Assembly (NCBI GenBank): GCA_046538945.1
Contig: JBKHHW010000004.1
Location: forward strand, 1 to 56,867
Direction of reading: 5' to 3'
DNA: 56,867 nucleotides
Source: JAEZKC01 sp046538945
GTDB taxonomy: Bacteria; Fibrobacterota; Chitinivibrionia; Chitinivibrionales; Chitinispirillaceae
Made by a program: the position numbers and the translations under genes. Within the stretch, counting starts at the first letter, position 1. Each line of letters begins with the position of its first letter. The notes beneath the pieces are model-generated. The model did no database searches. It was not told the DNA's origin and saw nothing but the letters and a program-made list of their open reading frames with translations. Positions 35,401 to 43,279 of this stretch are shown here, piece after piece.

Positions 35401-36951
35401 TATTATTTCAAGGCATTCTCCGGCAGTGATGTTTACGGATATGAAAAGGAACTGTTTCGCACCTATGTTAAACCGGATACGGCCCGTCGTCTTACAAAAC
35501 ACGAGATATCTCCATCCTCTTCGTCTGCTCCACTTGTGCTTCCGGCCTCCTATACAGCCTCGTTTTCATTCAGAGGATTTCACAGCTCCTCTTTCATCCC
35601 GCATGAGAAACTCAATCCGGATGGTATCTCCTGGAGCCTTCATAATTCAAACGGTTGTGAACTCCTTTCAGACAAGGGTTTGAGCGTACGGATCAAAACC
35701 ACTTCTAAGAAGGTAACTTCCCAACCGGTTCTGCTGATAGCCACTATCGATACCTCCAGGATCAGTATCGACAGCAGCGTTTCCAGAAGAGATACTGTTG
35801 AGTTGTTTGTGAGCGGGTCAGCTCTCGATCAGATCATCGTCTACCGAACCGATCTGATGGCTCCTAATCCGATCACTACTTCCGGAAACGATGTGGCTAA
35901 ATTCAGAGCAGAAGGGATAGATGCGGATGGAAACGTGGTGGACATCTCTCCTGAATGGAGTATCGAACCAAAGAAAGCCGGTGTGATCGATCAGAACGGT
36001 CAGTTCCGTCCTTCGCCCTCGTTTGTGGGTTACGTCCGGGTGTTTGCGTCCAATGGTTTTGTTAGGGGAGAATTCAGCCCGCTTGAAGGTGGAACGGAAG
36101 TGACGGAGGCCGGGCTTTGTGTGAGGTACATGCTAAGGTCGAGTTCGTCACCGGATACTGCCCAGAATCACAGGGGAATCAAAATTGTTTTCCCTGCCAG
36201 GGCAGTCGATCTGGGTGATGTGGGGCTTTTGGATGTTTCTGTCAACGGGTTCAGAAATCAGTTGATGAAAGGGATCGACGGAGTCCGCATGTGTGATTCC
36301 GTTGCATTTGATATAGAGCAACTGGAGAATATCCCGCTGAGGGTAGCGGACGACAGCATACGGCTCGTGCTTGACATACCTGGCAAATACAGAAAACAGG
36401 CAATGAACGGAACCAAAAAATTCTGGGTTGCCAGATGGAATGAAGACAGCCTTATGTGGGTTCCTCTCGAGAACAGCCGGGTGTCCACCGACGGGTACAC
36501 GGTCAGTGCCGGGGTTACCGGGTTTTCCAGGTACACTGTTGTCACGAAACCGGGAGAGTTGTCTGGTAGTCTGAAGGTCTCTCCCAATCCGTTTTCACCT
36601 TACATCCGTCCTGTAAGAGAGTACGGATCAAACGCTCCATACGGTACCTGTATCAAATTCTCTGTCGAGGCACCGGAGCCGAGAGTCCCTAGTGTGAAGC
36701 TGCATATCTTCAATGCTACCGGGCATCGTGTCTGGGCGGTGGAATTGCTTAATGTTAGTGTCGGTGAGCATTCGGTCTGGTGGAACGGCAAGACTACCGG
36801 AAAGGAAGAGGTATGGAACCCTGATTTCACCGACGGTGGTATATCTCAGGGACTGATGTGCAGAAACGGGAGATACTTTGTAGTGGTTATGATCCGTGAT
36901 GTGAATGGTAAGGAAGTCAAGTTCATGAAGCATCTTGTTTTGATGAAATAG
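32461..36951 (+). CDS. Large surface protein with repeated carboxypeptidase-regulatory-like domains
   Basis: A 1496-residue exported protein with signal peptide MLRKTGLGVVILMLCCVQLYA. After an N-terminal region with Ig/Fn3-like blocks (about 25-390) there are at least three CarboxypepD_reg-like domains at about 486-560, 570-640 and 745-815. Each has the pattern GxVxD-G..-GA-V and DG-F-PGxY. A further Ig-like part (about 1110-1200) precedes a C-terminal domain (about 1366-1496) opening LKVSPNPFSP. That domain resembles the FlgD/type-A sorting-like endings seen on secreted FCB proteins. The function is probably adhesion, matrix or carbohydrate binding. No catalytic motif was found. Confidence 0.75.
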   Translation: MLRKTGLGVVILMLCCVQLYAQPTTDYLVVEAPIGAKPADQLMWVKWSGTSRDILDPTFLAPDSGRIYFDRSPGGGDLSNYRYQITAPATDSVTGTKLDNIYFRESPLKRGTAFRPSEQENMGTGVFYCIVAWPMPDDTLYSNEFQIMVESPDPVNWEAPSGEISNLTPTFSWEANPGVPYYHVILSDEPISADTSSGTINVSGLSVVWQAITPNTQITYGTPDPSNTITADPPPLSPGKRYTWIVLNNYGNHMAFSSPKVSLPVGEFRVAGDSLTKPKSVYPLQQNLDNINHPAFDFRWTNLDTSANAYQVNLYIRAEIQGIGGYMLVWETTVANSAQTPHDTLSAGIDAAGTLTENRYLWKVIALDDRGAGTAGDTSSFSYSSPSGTMNVYTREKVPIVRDGEKDTVVSPVGLAEIQVEVIEGPMEAPLAFYTDLNGNLSRTRPAGTYRVTAVKEDYELGSRTVTVKDDSTSYDTLYLVRPEATMYGKVTDPGGRAVNLAKIVAVSERGDSVTGYSDALGNFTLNCYSADWSYHVKKSGYRSSLPSTVTIGPGQNYNCPTTVMEVNPYSLSGTVRNSDGVPILGVQVQILQDGEVIDETSSTSQDGTFTFTTPPGTYVITAEKAGFSAYSSEVTMTGSKSVNITLSPGAALVNGSVVGGTWVEGELVTASIPSARIKFVDVSSPADSFIAKSDAVFGKFSKSLPGDRTFLVYTSAQGFVSSDVPDTLQTVSRSTHLYRDTLRSRAMVGGVVAMKGADALGRVDVMVYDTVSNRIVATGRSSADGQYEIRDIPDGSYVMIAGKESLALDSIWPGSRLDVTAGKPEPSFFQLYLLPGTRTVKWQIDGYSGSGSVKIQSPVVKTISFTDSLTGAGSGTYIIEADAEADSLVDLSYRRFTVQDTELVHTEDISFDVVHLSPDTLSPSSGKVQLTLRSSSELDSAALHYRSEGNRNFRTVVLERKGQEYEFSFSPDREGCNLFYYFKAFSGSDVYGYEKELFRTYVKPDTARRLTKHEISPSSSSAPLVLPASYTASFSFRGFHSSSFIPHEKLNPDGISWSLHNSNGCELLSDKGLSVRIKTTSKKVTSQPVLLIATIDTSRISIDSSVSRRDTVELFVSGSALDQIIVYRTDLMAPNPITTSGNDVAKFRAEGIDADGNVVDISPEWSIEPKKAGVIDQNGQFRPSPSFVGYVRVFASNGFVRGEFSPLEGGTEVTEAGLCVRYMLRSSSSPDTAQNHRGIKIVFPARAVDLGDVGLLDVSVNGFRNQLMKGIDGVRMCDSVAFDIEQLENIPLRVADDSIRLVLDIPGKYRKQAMNGTKKFWVARWNEDSLMWVPLENSRVSTDGYTVSAGVTGFSRYTVVTKPGELSGSLKVSPNPFSPYIRPVREYGSNAPYGTCIKFSVEAPEPRVPSVKLHIFNATGHRVWAVELLNVSVGEHSVWWNGKTTGKEEVWNPDFTDGGISQGLMCRNGRYFVVVMIRDVNGKEVKFMKHLVLMK

Positions 36952-36999
36952 AATCCGTGAATAGCTATGGGGTGCAGAGACGAAAATTCGGAGGATTAT

Positions 37000-38508
37000 G
37001 TGAATTCGATTACTAGAACGGCAATCCTGGTGGTTGCCTTGTTTGCGGCACTGGCATTTTCAGAAGAGTCAAAGGTAAAAATCGGTGTACTTCCGCTTGA
37101 ATCTTACACTGGAAATGATGATTCGGCATCCGAGTTGACCGGGGTGCTCATAAAGAGATTTGATGAAATGGGTTTTTATGAAGTCCTCTCTCCTGAGAAA
37201 GTGGAGAGGGGACTTTCGGAAATTCAAATTGGGATGCCGAAGCGATTCAAGGATCCTCGTCTCATTCTGGATCTCGGCAGAGCCCTTCGCCTTGACAGGG
37301 TGGTGTACGGATCGGTGGACATGAATTCTTCGAGGGCGGGGGTGCGGCTTGCACTTATGGATATTGTGATGGGGCAGACTGTTGAGGATGTGAGTATCGA
37401 AGGGGCTGAAGGTGTATCTGCCCGGGAAGTGCTGCTCGCCGCGATCTCCAAACTCCACGGTCTCTCATGCAGTTCGCAGGTGAAAGCCTACTATGGCCCT
37501 CAGGTTGATAACAAGAGGGAAGCCGGCATTTCTTCGGCGCTGGTGCAGGGTGCCGGGCTCGTGTTCGGCCTTGTCAATTACGGGCATGGCGGCGAAGTGG
37601 GAACTGCCGAGTTCAGCTACCGTGACGATCCTCTGTCAGGTATTCCTGCATCAGCGGATCAGATCGCAATGTTTTCACGCCCGGCAGCTCTTGCGAATGC
37701 TTATGTGGCTGCTTCCGATGATGCCTACGGTGTACTCTACAACCCGGCGGGTATGGCCTGGGTTGGGGGAAGGGACGCTGCAGCTGCTTACCAGTACCGG
37801 TTCGGTCTGGACCTTCTTGCTGCATCCTATGTCAATAAAGCCACTCGCGAAATCGGTTTCGGTCAGGCTCTGTTCTATTCTGCCGATCGTGAGGGGGCCC
37901 TCACCGAGCTCTACTTCGTCACTGCAGCTGCATACAAATTCAACCAGAATTATCTTCTGAGGCCATTTTCTCTGGGTGCTTCGCTTAAAATACTGGGCAG
38001 CTCCGTCAAGGCCCTTTCACCTGATTCTCCCGAAGGCCGTTCTTTCGGAGCCGGGCTTGATCTTGGATTCATGTGGGAATTGAGTAAAAAGATCAGGTAC
38101 GGATTACTGCTGCGCGATGTTCCGGTAATTAACAGGTGGAAAAACAAGACCACAGGTGAAACATATTATGAACCGCTGGCTTCGACACTCCACATGGGTG
38201 GCTCATTCCAGGCCACTTATTCAACCTATCTGATCGCGGAAGGGCAGATACCGCTCTATTCCGATCAGCCCTGGATTATGTCCGGCGGCATTGAATACGA
38301 ATTCTATCGCGTGCTTATGTTTCGTATCGGTCTGCAGAAGGAGATTATGAATGCGGAATCCACATGGTGGAAAATGACAGGTGGATTAGGTTTTAAAGTA
38401 GATACTGAGCCGCTCGTCGGAAGAGAGCTGCAGCTGGATGTGTCATATGAGTACAACACTCTTTCGCTTTTTCCTGTAGTGAATGTTTCTGCAAGGGCTG
38501 GGTTCTGA
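37000..38508 (+). CDS. Fusion of a CsgG-like domain to a PorV-like outer-membrane barrel
   Basis: A 502-residue exported protein. The signal peptide runs to about residue 21 (ILVVALFAALAFS). Residues about 25-155 match the pattern of CsgG/LpoB/TolB-N-like domains (VKIGVLPLESYTG, then a periodic alpha/beta segment ending REVLLAAISKLHG). Residues about 190-502 look like a PorV/PorQ (UPF0164-like) barrel with RPAALANAYVAASDDAYGVLYNPAG and a terminal Phe. I chose GTG 37000, preceded by GGAGG at 36990, because it places the signal peptide at the N-terminus. An upstream ATG at 36967 would prepend eleven charged residues. It is probably co-transcribed with the two preceding surface genes. Confidence 0.75.
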   Translation: MNSITRTAILVVALFAALAFSEESKVKIGVLPLESYTGNDDSASELTGVLIKRFDEMGFYEVLSPEKVERGLSEIQIGMPKRFKDPRLILDLGRALRLDRVVYGSVDMNSSRAGVRLALMDIVMGQTVEDVSIEGAEGVSAREVLLAAISKLHGLSCSSQVKAYYGPQVDNKREAGISSALVQGAGLVFGLVNYGHGGEVGTAEFSYRDDPLSGIPASADQIAMFSRPAALANAYVAASDDAYGVLYNPAGMAWVGGRDAAAAYQYRFGLDLLAASYVNKATREIGFGQALFYSADREGALTELYFVTAAAYKFNQNYLLRPFSLGASLKILGSSVKALSPDSPEGRSFGAGLDLGFMWELSKKIRYGLLLRDVPVINRWKNKTTGETYYEPLASTLHMGGSFQATYSTYLIAEGQIPLYSDQPWIMSGGIEYEFYRVLMFRIGLQKEIMNAESTWWKMTGGLGFKVDTEPLVGRELQLDVSYEYNTLSLFPVVNVSARAGF

Positions 38509-38536
38509 TAATGAAGTGAGCTGTTTAGATAAGCCG

Positions 38537-40087
38537 CTACAGATCCAGAAGCAGCAGAGTGATATCATCCTCGGCCGGGACCGGACCGCAGAAGTTCTTC
38601 TGGTCCTCGAGTATGGCTTCGGTGGCATCTTCAGCTTTCAGAGGGGCTGTTTTCTGGGCCATGGTGATCAGATTCTCCATACCGTACATTCTGTTCTTCA
38701 GATTGTTAGCTTCTGTAAGGCCATCAGTATAGAGAATAAGACGGTGTTTGCCGGGAGTATACTCGTACTGTCGCTCTGAAAGCATCATGTCCGGGAAAAC
38801 TCCCAGGAACAGTCCGTCAGCCTTGAGCATGGTGCAGTCACCGGTTTCTCTGTCCAGAAAGAGAGTAGGGCAGTGGCCTGCAGATGTGAATCTGAGGATC
38901 TTCTGGTTTGTGTCGAAAACCGCGTAGAAGATGGTTACGAAGTGTTCGGTTGCAATTTCAGAAAGAAACACCTTATTGATGCATTCCAGCGTCTTCTGAG
39001 GAGAAAGTTCTTTTTGTGAGTAGGTTTTCAGAAGCACTTTGGCCATGGACATGATGAGGGCAGATGCCACGCCGTGTCCTGAAACGTCCGCGACTACAAC
39101 GCCGTAAGCATCCTGTGAGATTTGAAAGAGGTCAAAGTAGTCCCCCCCCACCGCATCAGCCGACAGGTATCTGGAACTGATGGAGAAAGCTTCAGAGCTT
39201 TTGATATTCTGAGGAAGCAGGCCTTGCTGGATTGTACGTGCGTGTTCCAAATCGCTTTGGATTTTGGATTGAGCGATGTTCAGGTCATGATTTACCACTC
39301 GTAGCTGCTCGTTTGCGTTCTGGAGGTTCTGATTGGCTGAATCGAGGGCGTTCATGATGCGGAAGTTGTCGATGATCAGACCTGCAAGATTGATGATTGC
39401 TGTCAGGGTGGTTATGTCGTCACTGCTGACCGGAGTCCGTTTGTTCTTTCTGTCCATCCAGAACACGCCTTCGGCATTGAATGCCTTGCATCCTATGCAG
39501 CATCTCCGCCGTTCATCTTCGGTGCGGGTGTTTAAAAGCTGTCCTGCCCCGGTCTGACTCCAGCAGAACGGGTTGATGCTTCCATAGCAGGAACATGCTT
39601 TTTTCGAACAGTTTTTCATTTCCCAGCAACGTTTGTTTGGCTTGTTCAGCAGCGGAATGTTCAGATACGATGGAGAGTCCAGGCGGTTATAGAAAATGTC
39701 ACTGTTTTCGTCCGGCTCTTCTACAATAATATGTCTGTTCAGGAATATGGCGTCGGTGATATCGCCGCCTTCAAATCCGAGGGGAATCGAGATTTTTTCC
39801 ACCTCTTCTGCTTCGAATCCCACCCACGCTCTGGGAGTGAGGCAGAATTTTTTTTCATCTATACTGAACAGGATGACTCGTTCGAAATGAAGCAGGTCCT
39901 GAAAAGCCAGAAGCACTGTTTTAATGATGCTTTCCAGGTCTGTGCAGGAGTGCAGAACTTTGGTCAGTTCATTGATCAGAGATGCATTCATGAGCTGGGA
40001 TTTCAGCAGCTCGTTCTGGATACGCAGTTCTTCATTTGGAGAGCAACTGTTCTCCATTTGCTTATTTGTAGGGGAATTCTGCCGCAT
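38537..40087 (-). CDS. GAF/two-CW domain PP2C (SpoIIE/RsbU-type) phosphatase
   Basis: A regulatory Ser/Thr phosphatase of about 516 residues. An N-terminal coiled coil and GAF-like domain contain a cysteine-rich insert (CWEMKNCSKKACSCYG ... CWSQTG ... CCIGC) of the two-CW type, suggesting a bound metal or redox sensing. A helical linker leads to the SpoIIE-type PP2C domain, with GGDYFDLF, VVADVSGHGVASALIM, the metal-ligand DGLTEA and a final DDITLL motif. Such enzymes dephosphorylate anti-sigma antagonists; none is adjacent. The start is unsure: ATG 40087 is used, while 40057 and a TTG at 40144 are alternatives without clear ribosome sites. Confidence 0.83.
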   Translation of the reverse strand: MRQNSPTNKQMENSCSPNEELRIQNELLKSQLMNASLINELTKVLHSCTDLESIIKTVLLAFQDLLHFERVILFSIDEKKFCLTPRAWVGFEAEEVEKISIPLGFEGGDITDAIFLNRHIIVEEPDENSDIFYNRLDSPSYLNIPLLNKPNKRCWEMKNCSKKACSCYGSINPFCWSQTGAGQLLNTRTEDERRRCCIGCKAFNAEGVFWMDRKNKRTPVSSDDITTLTAIINLAGLIIDNFRIMNALDSANQNLQNANEQLRVVNHDLNIAQSKIQSDLEHARTIQQGLLPQNIKSSEAFSISSRYLSADAVGGDYFDLFQISQDAYGVVVADVSGHGVASALIMSMAKVLLKTYSQKELSPQKTLECINKVFLSEIATEHFVTIFYAVFDTNQKILRFTSAGHCPTLFLDRETGDCTMLKADGLFLGVFPDMMLSERQYEYTPGKHRLILYTDGLTEANNLKNRMYGMENLITMAQKTAPLKAEDATEAILEDQKNFCGPVPAEDDITLLLLDL

Positions 40088-40295
40088 AAAACAGGACAAC
40101 CTCGAAAAAAACGGATAAATATGTGTTGTATCTGGTTCTATCAAGGGACTAAACCTTGACTTTTACCCTCAATGAGAACCATTTTAGTATATTCTGTCTG
40201 CAATGTTTGATCTGCCAAAGCGAAGATACTGGCAGGATTCTGCAGACATCAGACATCTTACTATAATTCAGAGCGGATGCCAAGGAGGAAGTAGC

Positions 40296-40979
40296 TTGAA
40301 TATTCAGCAGAATAAAAAAAAGAAGGAAATAAAAGAAGATCCCGTTTTGGAAGGGGTCCTTAAAGCCAAAGAGTATATCTCGAAAAACAGTACGACACTA
40401 ATTATTGCTGTAGCGGCGGTCGTCGTTGTGGCCGTGGGGGCGGTGTTCTATTTCAATGCCAAAGAATCCAGCATCAGAAAGGCGCAGGAAATCTTTGGAA
40501 CAGCAATGATTGACTACAATGCTAACCAGATGGATAAAGCACTTACCGCTTTCAGTGATGTCGCCAATAATTACAGACAGACTCCTCACGGTGTGATGAG
40601 CGCTTTCATGATGGGAAGCATCTATATGAAGCAAGGAAATTATGATCAGGCCATCAACTGGTTTGAAACTGCTGTATCGAACAAAAAAGAGGCTGGTTTT
40701 GTCGGAGCACAGGCTCTTGAGGGGCTGGCAGCGGCTTACGAAGCCAAAGGCGATGTATCCTCTGCAATGAAGTATCTGCAAAGAGCTTTGGAGGATGAAC
40801 AGCTGAAATTCCGTCACTCCGCCATCAGTTGGAAAATGGCCTTGCTCAACCAGGAAAGCAACGCGGAGCTGTCTCAGACGCTATGTGAGAAACTGATTTC
40901 CGATACTCTTGCTACTGAATATCATCAGCGTGCACAGAATCTGCTGGCTGTTCTGAAAATCAGTAAATCTGACAGTTAA
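40296..40979 (+). CDS. Membrane-anchored TPR protein (YfgM/TolA-region type)
   Basis: A 227-residue protein. A very lysine-rich N-terminus is followed by one TM helix (TTLIIAVAAVVVVAVGAVFYF, here about 34-54) and an extracytoplasmic TPR-like helical domain (AMIDYNANQMDKALTAFSDV, MGSIYMKQGNYDQAINWF, LAAAYEAKGDVSSAMKYLQ). The layout matches YfgM-like envelope proteins that associate with the Sec translocon or outer-membrane assembly. The start is TTG 40296, with AAGGAGG at 40282-40288 exactly placed; an ATG in frame 93 bases earlier has no site. A terminator follows. Confidence 0.78.
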   Translation: MNIQQNKKKKEIKEDPVLEGVLKAKEYISKNSTTLIIAVAAVVVVAVGAVFYFNAKESSIRKAQEIFGTAMIDYNANQMDKALTAFSDVANNYRQTPHGVMSAFMMGSIYMKQGNYDQAINWFETAVSNKKEAGFVGAQALEGLAAAYEAKGDVSSAMKYLQRALEDEQLKFRHSAISWKMALLNQESNAELSQTLCEKLISDTLATEYHQRAQNLLAVLKISKSDS

Positions 40980-41003
40980 TTCAAAAATTTGATCATCACC
41001 AAT

Positions 41004-41040
41004 TTTCAGCTCCGTGTTTTCCGGAGCTGAAATGCTTTTA
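41004..41040 (+). terminator. Probable terminator after the TPR gene
   Basis: TTTCAGCTCCG (41004-41014) pairs with CGGAGCTGAAA (41022-41032), followed by a short T-rich tract. It separates the TPR gene from the pseudo-receiver. Confidence 0.7.
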
Positions 41041-41082
41041 ATTCACCTTATTCCAAGTAGTGCATCTATTAAGGGGAGAAAA

Positions 41083-41424
41083 ATGAAAGTACTCATTCTG
41101 GATGACATGCAAAAAAGAGTCGCTCAGATGCAGGAGGAACTGGAAAAGAAGAACATAGAGGCAGTGGAATGCTTGACCTCCAATTGTTTTCTCGATTCCT
41201 TGAACACATCGGAATTCGACAGTCTTCTTTTAAACGTCGAAACTTGGGAAAAGGGGCGTTCGATTTACGATTATTTCCGGATCAACAAAAAGCTGGAAAA
41301 CACGCCGATTGTATTTTATAATGCCGATGAGGCGTTTACCTCTCTCAATCACAGAACTCCTCATGACAAAGACCAGATCCTCTACAAACCTTCCGATGTC
41401 GATTCTGTTATCGGGGCATTGTAG
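41083..41424 (+). CDS. Stand-alone pseudo-receiver domain
   Basis: A 113-residue response-regulator-fold protein. The acidic pocket (LILDD, Asp7-Asp8) and the late Lys (LYKPSD, Lys102) are kept. The residue at the phosphorylation position is Asn51 (SLLLNVETW), and the Thr/Ser switch position also appears to be Asn (VFYNADE). It should therefore not be phosphorylated in the usual way and may act as a protein-docking module. ATG 41083 is set by AAGGGGAGA. It precedes the ParA-M23 fusion gene by 16 nt, almost surely as one operon. Confidence 0.75.
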   Translation: MKVLILDDMQKRVAQMQEELEKKNIEAVECLTSNCFLDSLNTSEFDSLLLNVETWEKGRSIYDYFRINKKLENTPIVFYNADEAFTSLNHRTPHDKDQILYKPSDVDSVIGAL

Positions 41425-41440
41425 AGACATTTAAGGCAGG

Positions 41441-43279
41441 ATGGCTGAAAAACAGAAAAAAGCTCTGATTTTCACCGATACAGACAAGGGTGGAATAATT
41501 CACATTGCCAATATAAAGGGCGGTGTGGGAAAATCTACTGTAGCAACTAATCTTGCTTCCTCCCTTTGCAGGAGAGGGCCGACCTTGCTGGTCGACCTTG
41601 ATGTCCAGGGAAGTGCAAGTGTTGCTTTAGGTGTAGATGCATCCCAAACCACCTTTTGTTCCTGGGAGTTGTTCAGGAATCGCTTTTCAGTCCATGCCCT
41701 GCAGCCATCCAGAAATCCGAAAAAGATTGAATGCTGGTCCAGAGCCGTTGAATCACATCTCTTCGGCAGTATCGTCGGAAGGGGATCTCTCAGGGACGTT
41801 GTTGTAAAGGTCAAGCCTTGTCTCGATGTCCTGCCGGCCAGCTCGGACCTGTTCCGTTCTCCCCGAGGTTTCCATTACAATAACCTCCTGTTTAATCTCA
41901 GAGTAGCCAGAGAGTTCTACAAGTACATTATTATCGATACCCCTTCTGTCTGGAACAGGCTGACTCGTCTTCTCTATCTGAACAGTGATCTGAATCTCAT
42001 ACCTGTCACTCTCAACGCCCTCTCCACAAAAAGTTTACGGGAGTATTTGATCAATGTAAAAAAGCTTGTTTCGAAAAACCCCAAAATACGGCTCAGGATA
42101 GTGAAGAATGAGGTTTACGGCAAGCAGAGCTCAAAGCTGGTCGGAAAAACCCGCACCATGTTCGAGAACAGAAAATTCCTTGAAACTCTTTGTGAGCAGG
42201 TAGCAGTGCACAGTGATTCGGGATGCTCTCTGCTGCCACAATCGATCATCTTCGATCTTGAGATACCCGAATCCGCAATTGTGAGGAATGCGCAGGACAT
42301 CGGCCAGTCAGTCCAGGAGTTCCGTCAGTATTCCAGTGCGGCAAAAGCATTTGAACAGCTTGCAAAGAACGTGCAGTATGTACTCAACAGTATCACCCTT
42401 GATAATTGTGCTGCTGTCGTCCAGGAGGAACGGATCGGTTTTGCCTCCAAAGCGTTAGCTGCTCTTGTCGTCTTTGCCTTGATCAAAATGAATCCTTCCG
42501 TACCTGAAATCCTGCCTCCCCGTCCCATAGCTCCGCAGCAGGTGGTCGAGAGCGAGAACAATGTGATTGAGCATCGGTTCTCTAATGGGGAGAGCATGTA
42601 CAGAGTGGCAAAACACGCAATCAGCTCTTACAAAGCAATAGTGCCCAGTTATAAGGAAATCGATGGGTATCTGCGTGAAACCATTTCCGCCCATAACCTT
42701 ACACGAATCTCCGGTGAGCCGAGAATCACCAATGTGCACAATATTCCTGACGGTCTGGTTGTAAATTTCTATCCTCCCCTTAACATAGATAACCCCAGTG
42801 AAAAGCAGCTTGTACCCGTGTACAAATTTTTCATGAGTCTGGTGGAGGATGAACATCCCTATATTACTGGCGATTGGTGTGAGAGGGGAACTGGAGGGGG
42901 GCAGCCGCATTATGGAATGGATGTCGCGGCTCCCTTCGGAACGAAAGTGATCAGTCCTATTGACGGTGAAGCTGTTCTCAAGACTGAGAGGACGGGGGGA
43001 AGAACTGTCGGGGTGGTTAATGACGGGGCTGTCATCTTCTTTTCCCATCTGGACAAGAGATTCGTGAGTACGGGTGACAAGGTCACCAAAGGAATGGCGA
43101 TTGGAACAATCGGGATGACCGGGCGGACCAGCGGTCCGCACATTCATATCGGATACGGTGTGAAAAGTCAGTCACGTTATGATATTACCTTCGGTGACCA
43201 TAACTACAAGGTCACCGATCCAAAGCATTTCTTCTACCGCCTGGCCTTCCTTCAGAGTCTTGAGTCCCAGGATCTTTAG
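41441..43279 (+). CDS. ParA/MinD-type ATPase fused to an M23 (LytM) peptidase through a short hydrophobic segment
   Basis: A single uninterrupted frame of 612 residues. Residues about 17-310 form a ParA-type ATPase: deviant Walker A KGGVGKST (26-33), DLDVQGSAS (52-60; ParA DxDPQG-like) and IIIDTPSVW (163-171). A hydrophobic stretch at about 334-349 (FASKALAALVVFALIK) is the only membrane candidate and is short. Residues about 375-440 are LysM-like in pattern. The M23 domain (about 475-600) keeps all ligands: His490/Asp494 in HYGMD, His536 in FSHLD and His567/His569 in HIHIG. The ATPase should be cytosolic and the peptidase periplasmic. It follows a pseudo-receiver gene and converges with recN (stops overlap 3 nt). 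Confidence 0.85.
   Translation: MAEKQKKALIFTDTDKGGIIHIANIKGGVGKSTVATNLASSLCRRGPTLLVDLDVQGSASVALGVDASQTTFCSWELFRNRFSVHALQPSRNPKKIECWSRAVESHLFGSIVGRGSLRDVVVKVKPCLDVLPASSDLFRSPRGFHYNNLLFNLRVAREFYKYIIIDTPSVWNRLTRLLYLNSDLNLIPVTLNALSTKSLREYLINVKKLVSKNPKIRLRIVKNEVYGKQSSKLVGKTRTMFENRKFLETLCEQVAVHSDSGCSLLPQSIIFDLEIPESAIVRNAQDIGQSVQEFRQYSSAAKAFEQLAKNVQYVLNSITLDNCAAVVQEERIGFASKALAALVVFALIKMNPSVPEILPPRPIAPQQVVESENNVIEHRFSNGESMYRVAKHAISSYKAIVPSYKEIDGYLRETISAHNLTRISGEPRITNVHNIPDGLVVNFYPPLNIDNPSEKQLVPVYKFFMSLVEDEHPYITGDWCERGTGGGQPHYGMDVAAPFGTKVISPIDGEAVLKTERTGGRTVGVVNDGAVIFFSHLDKRFVSTGDKVTKGMAIGTIGMTGRTSGPHIHIGYGVKSQSRYDITFGDHNYKVTDPKHFFYRLAFLQSLESQDL

Noticed and set aside
40156..40193. TTGACT at 40156 as a promoter for the TPR gene.
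   Set aside because: The TATA-like boxes lie 23-26 nt away, outside the usual spacing, so I do not list it as a promoter.
42455..43147. A 230-codon minus-strand frame inside the ParA-M23 gene.
   Set aside because: The plus strand carries all M23 and ParA motifs; the antisense product resembles no protein.
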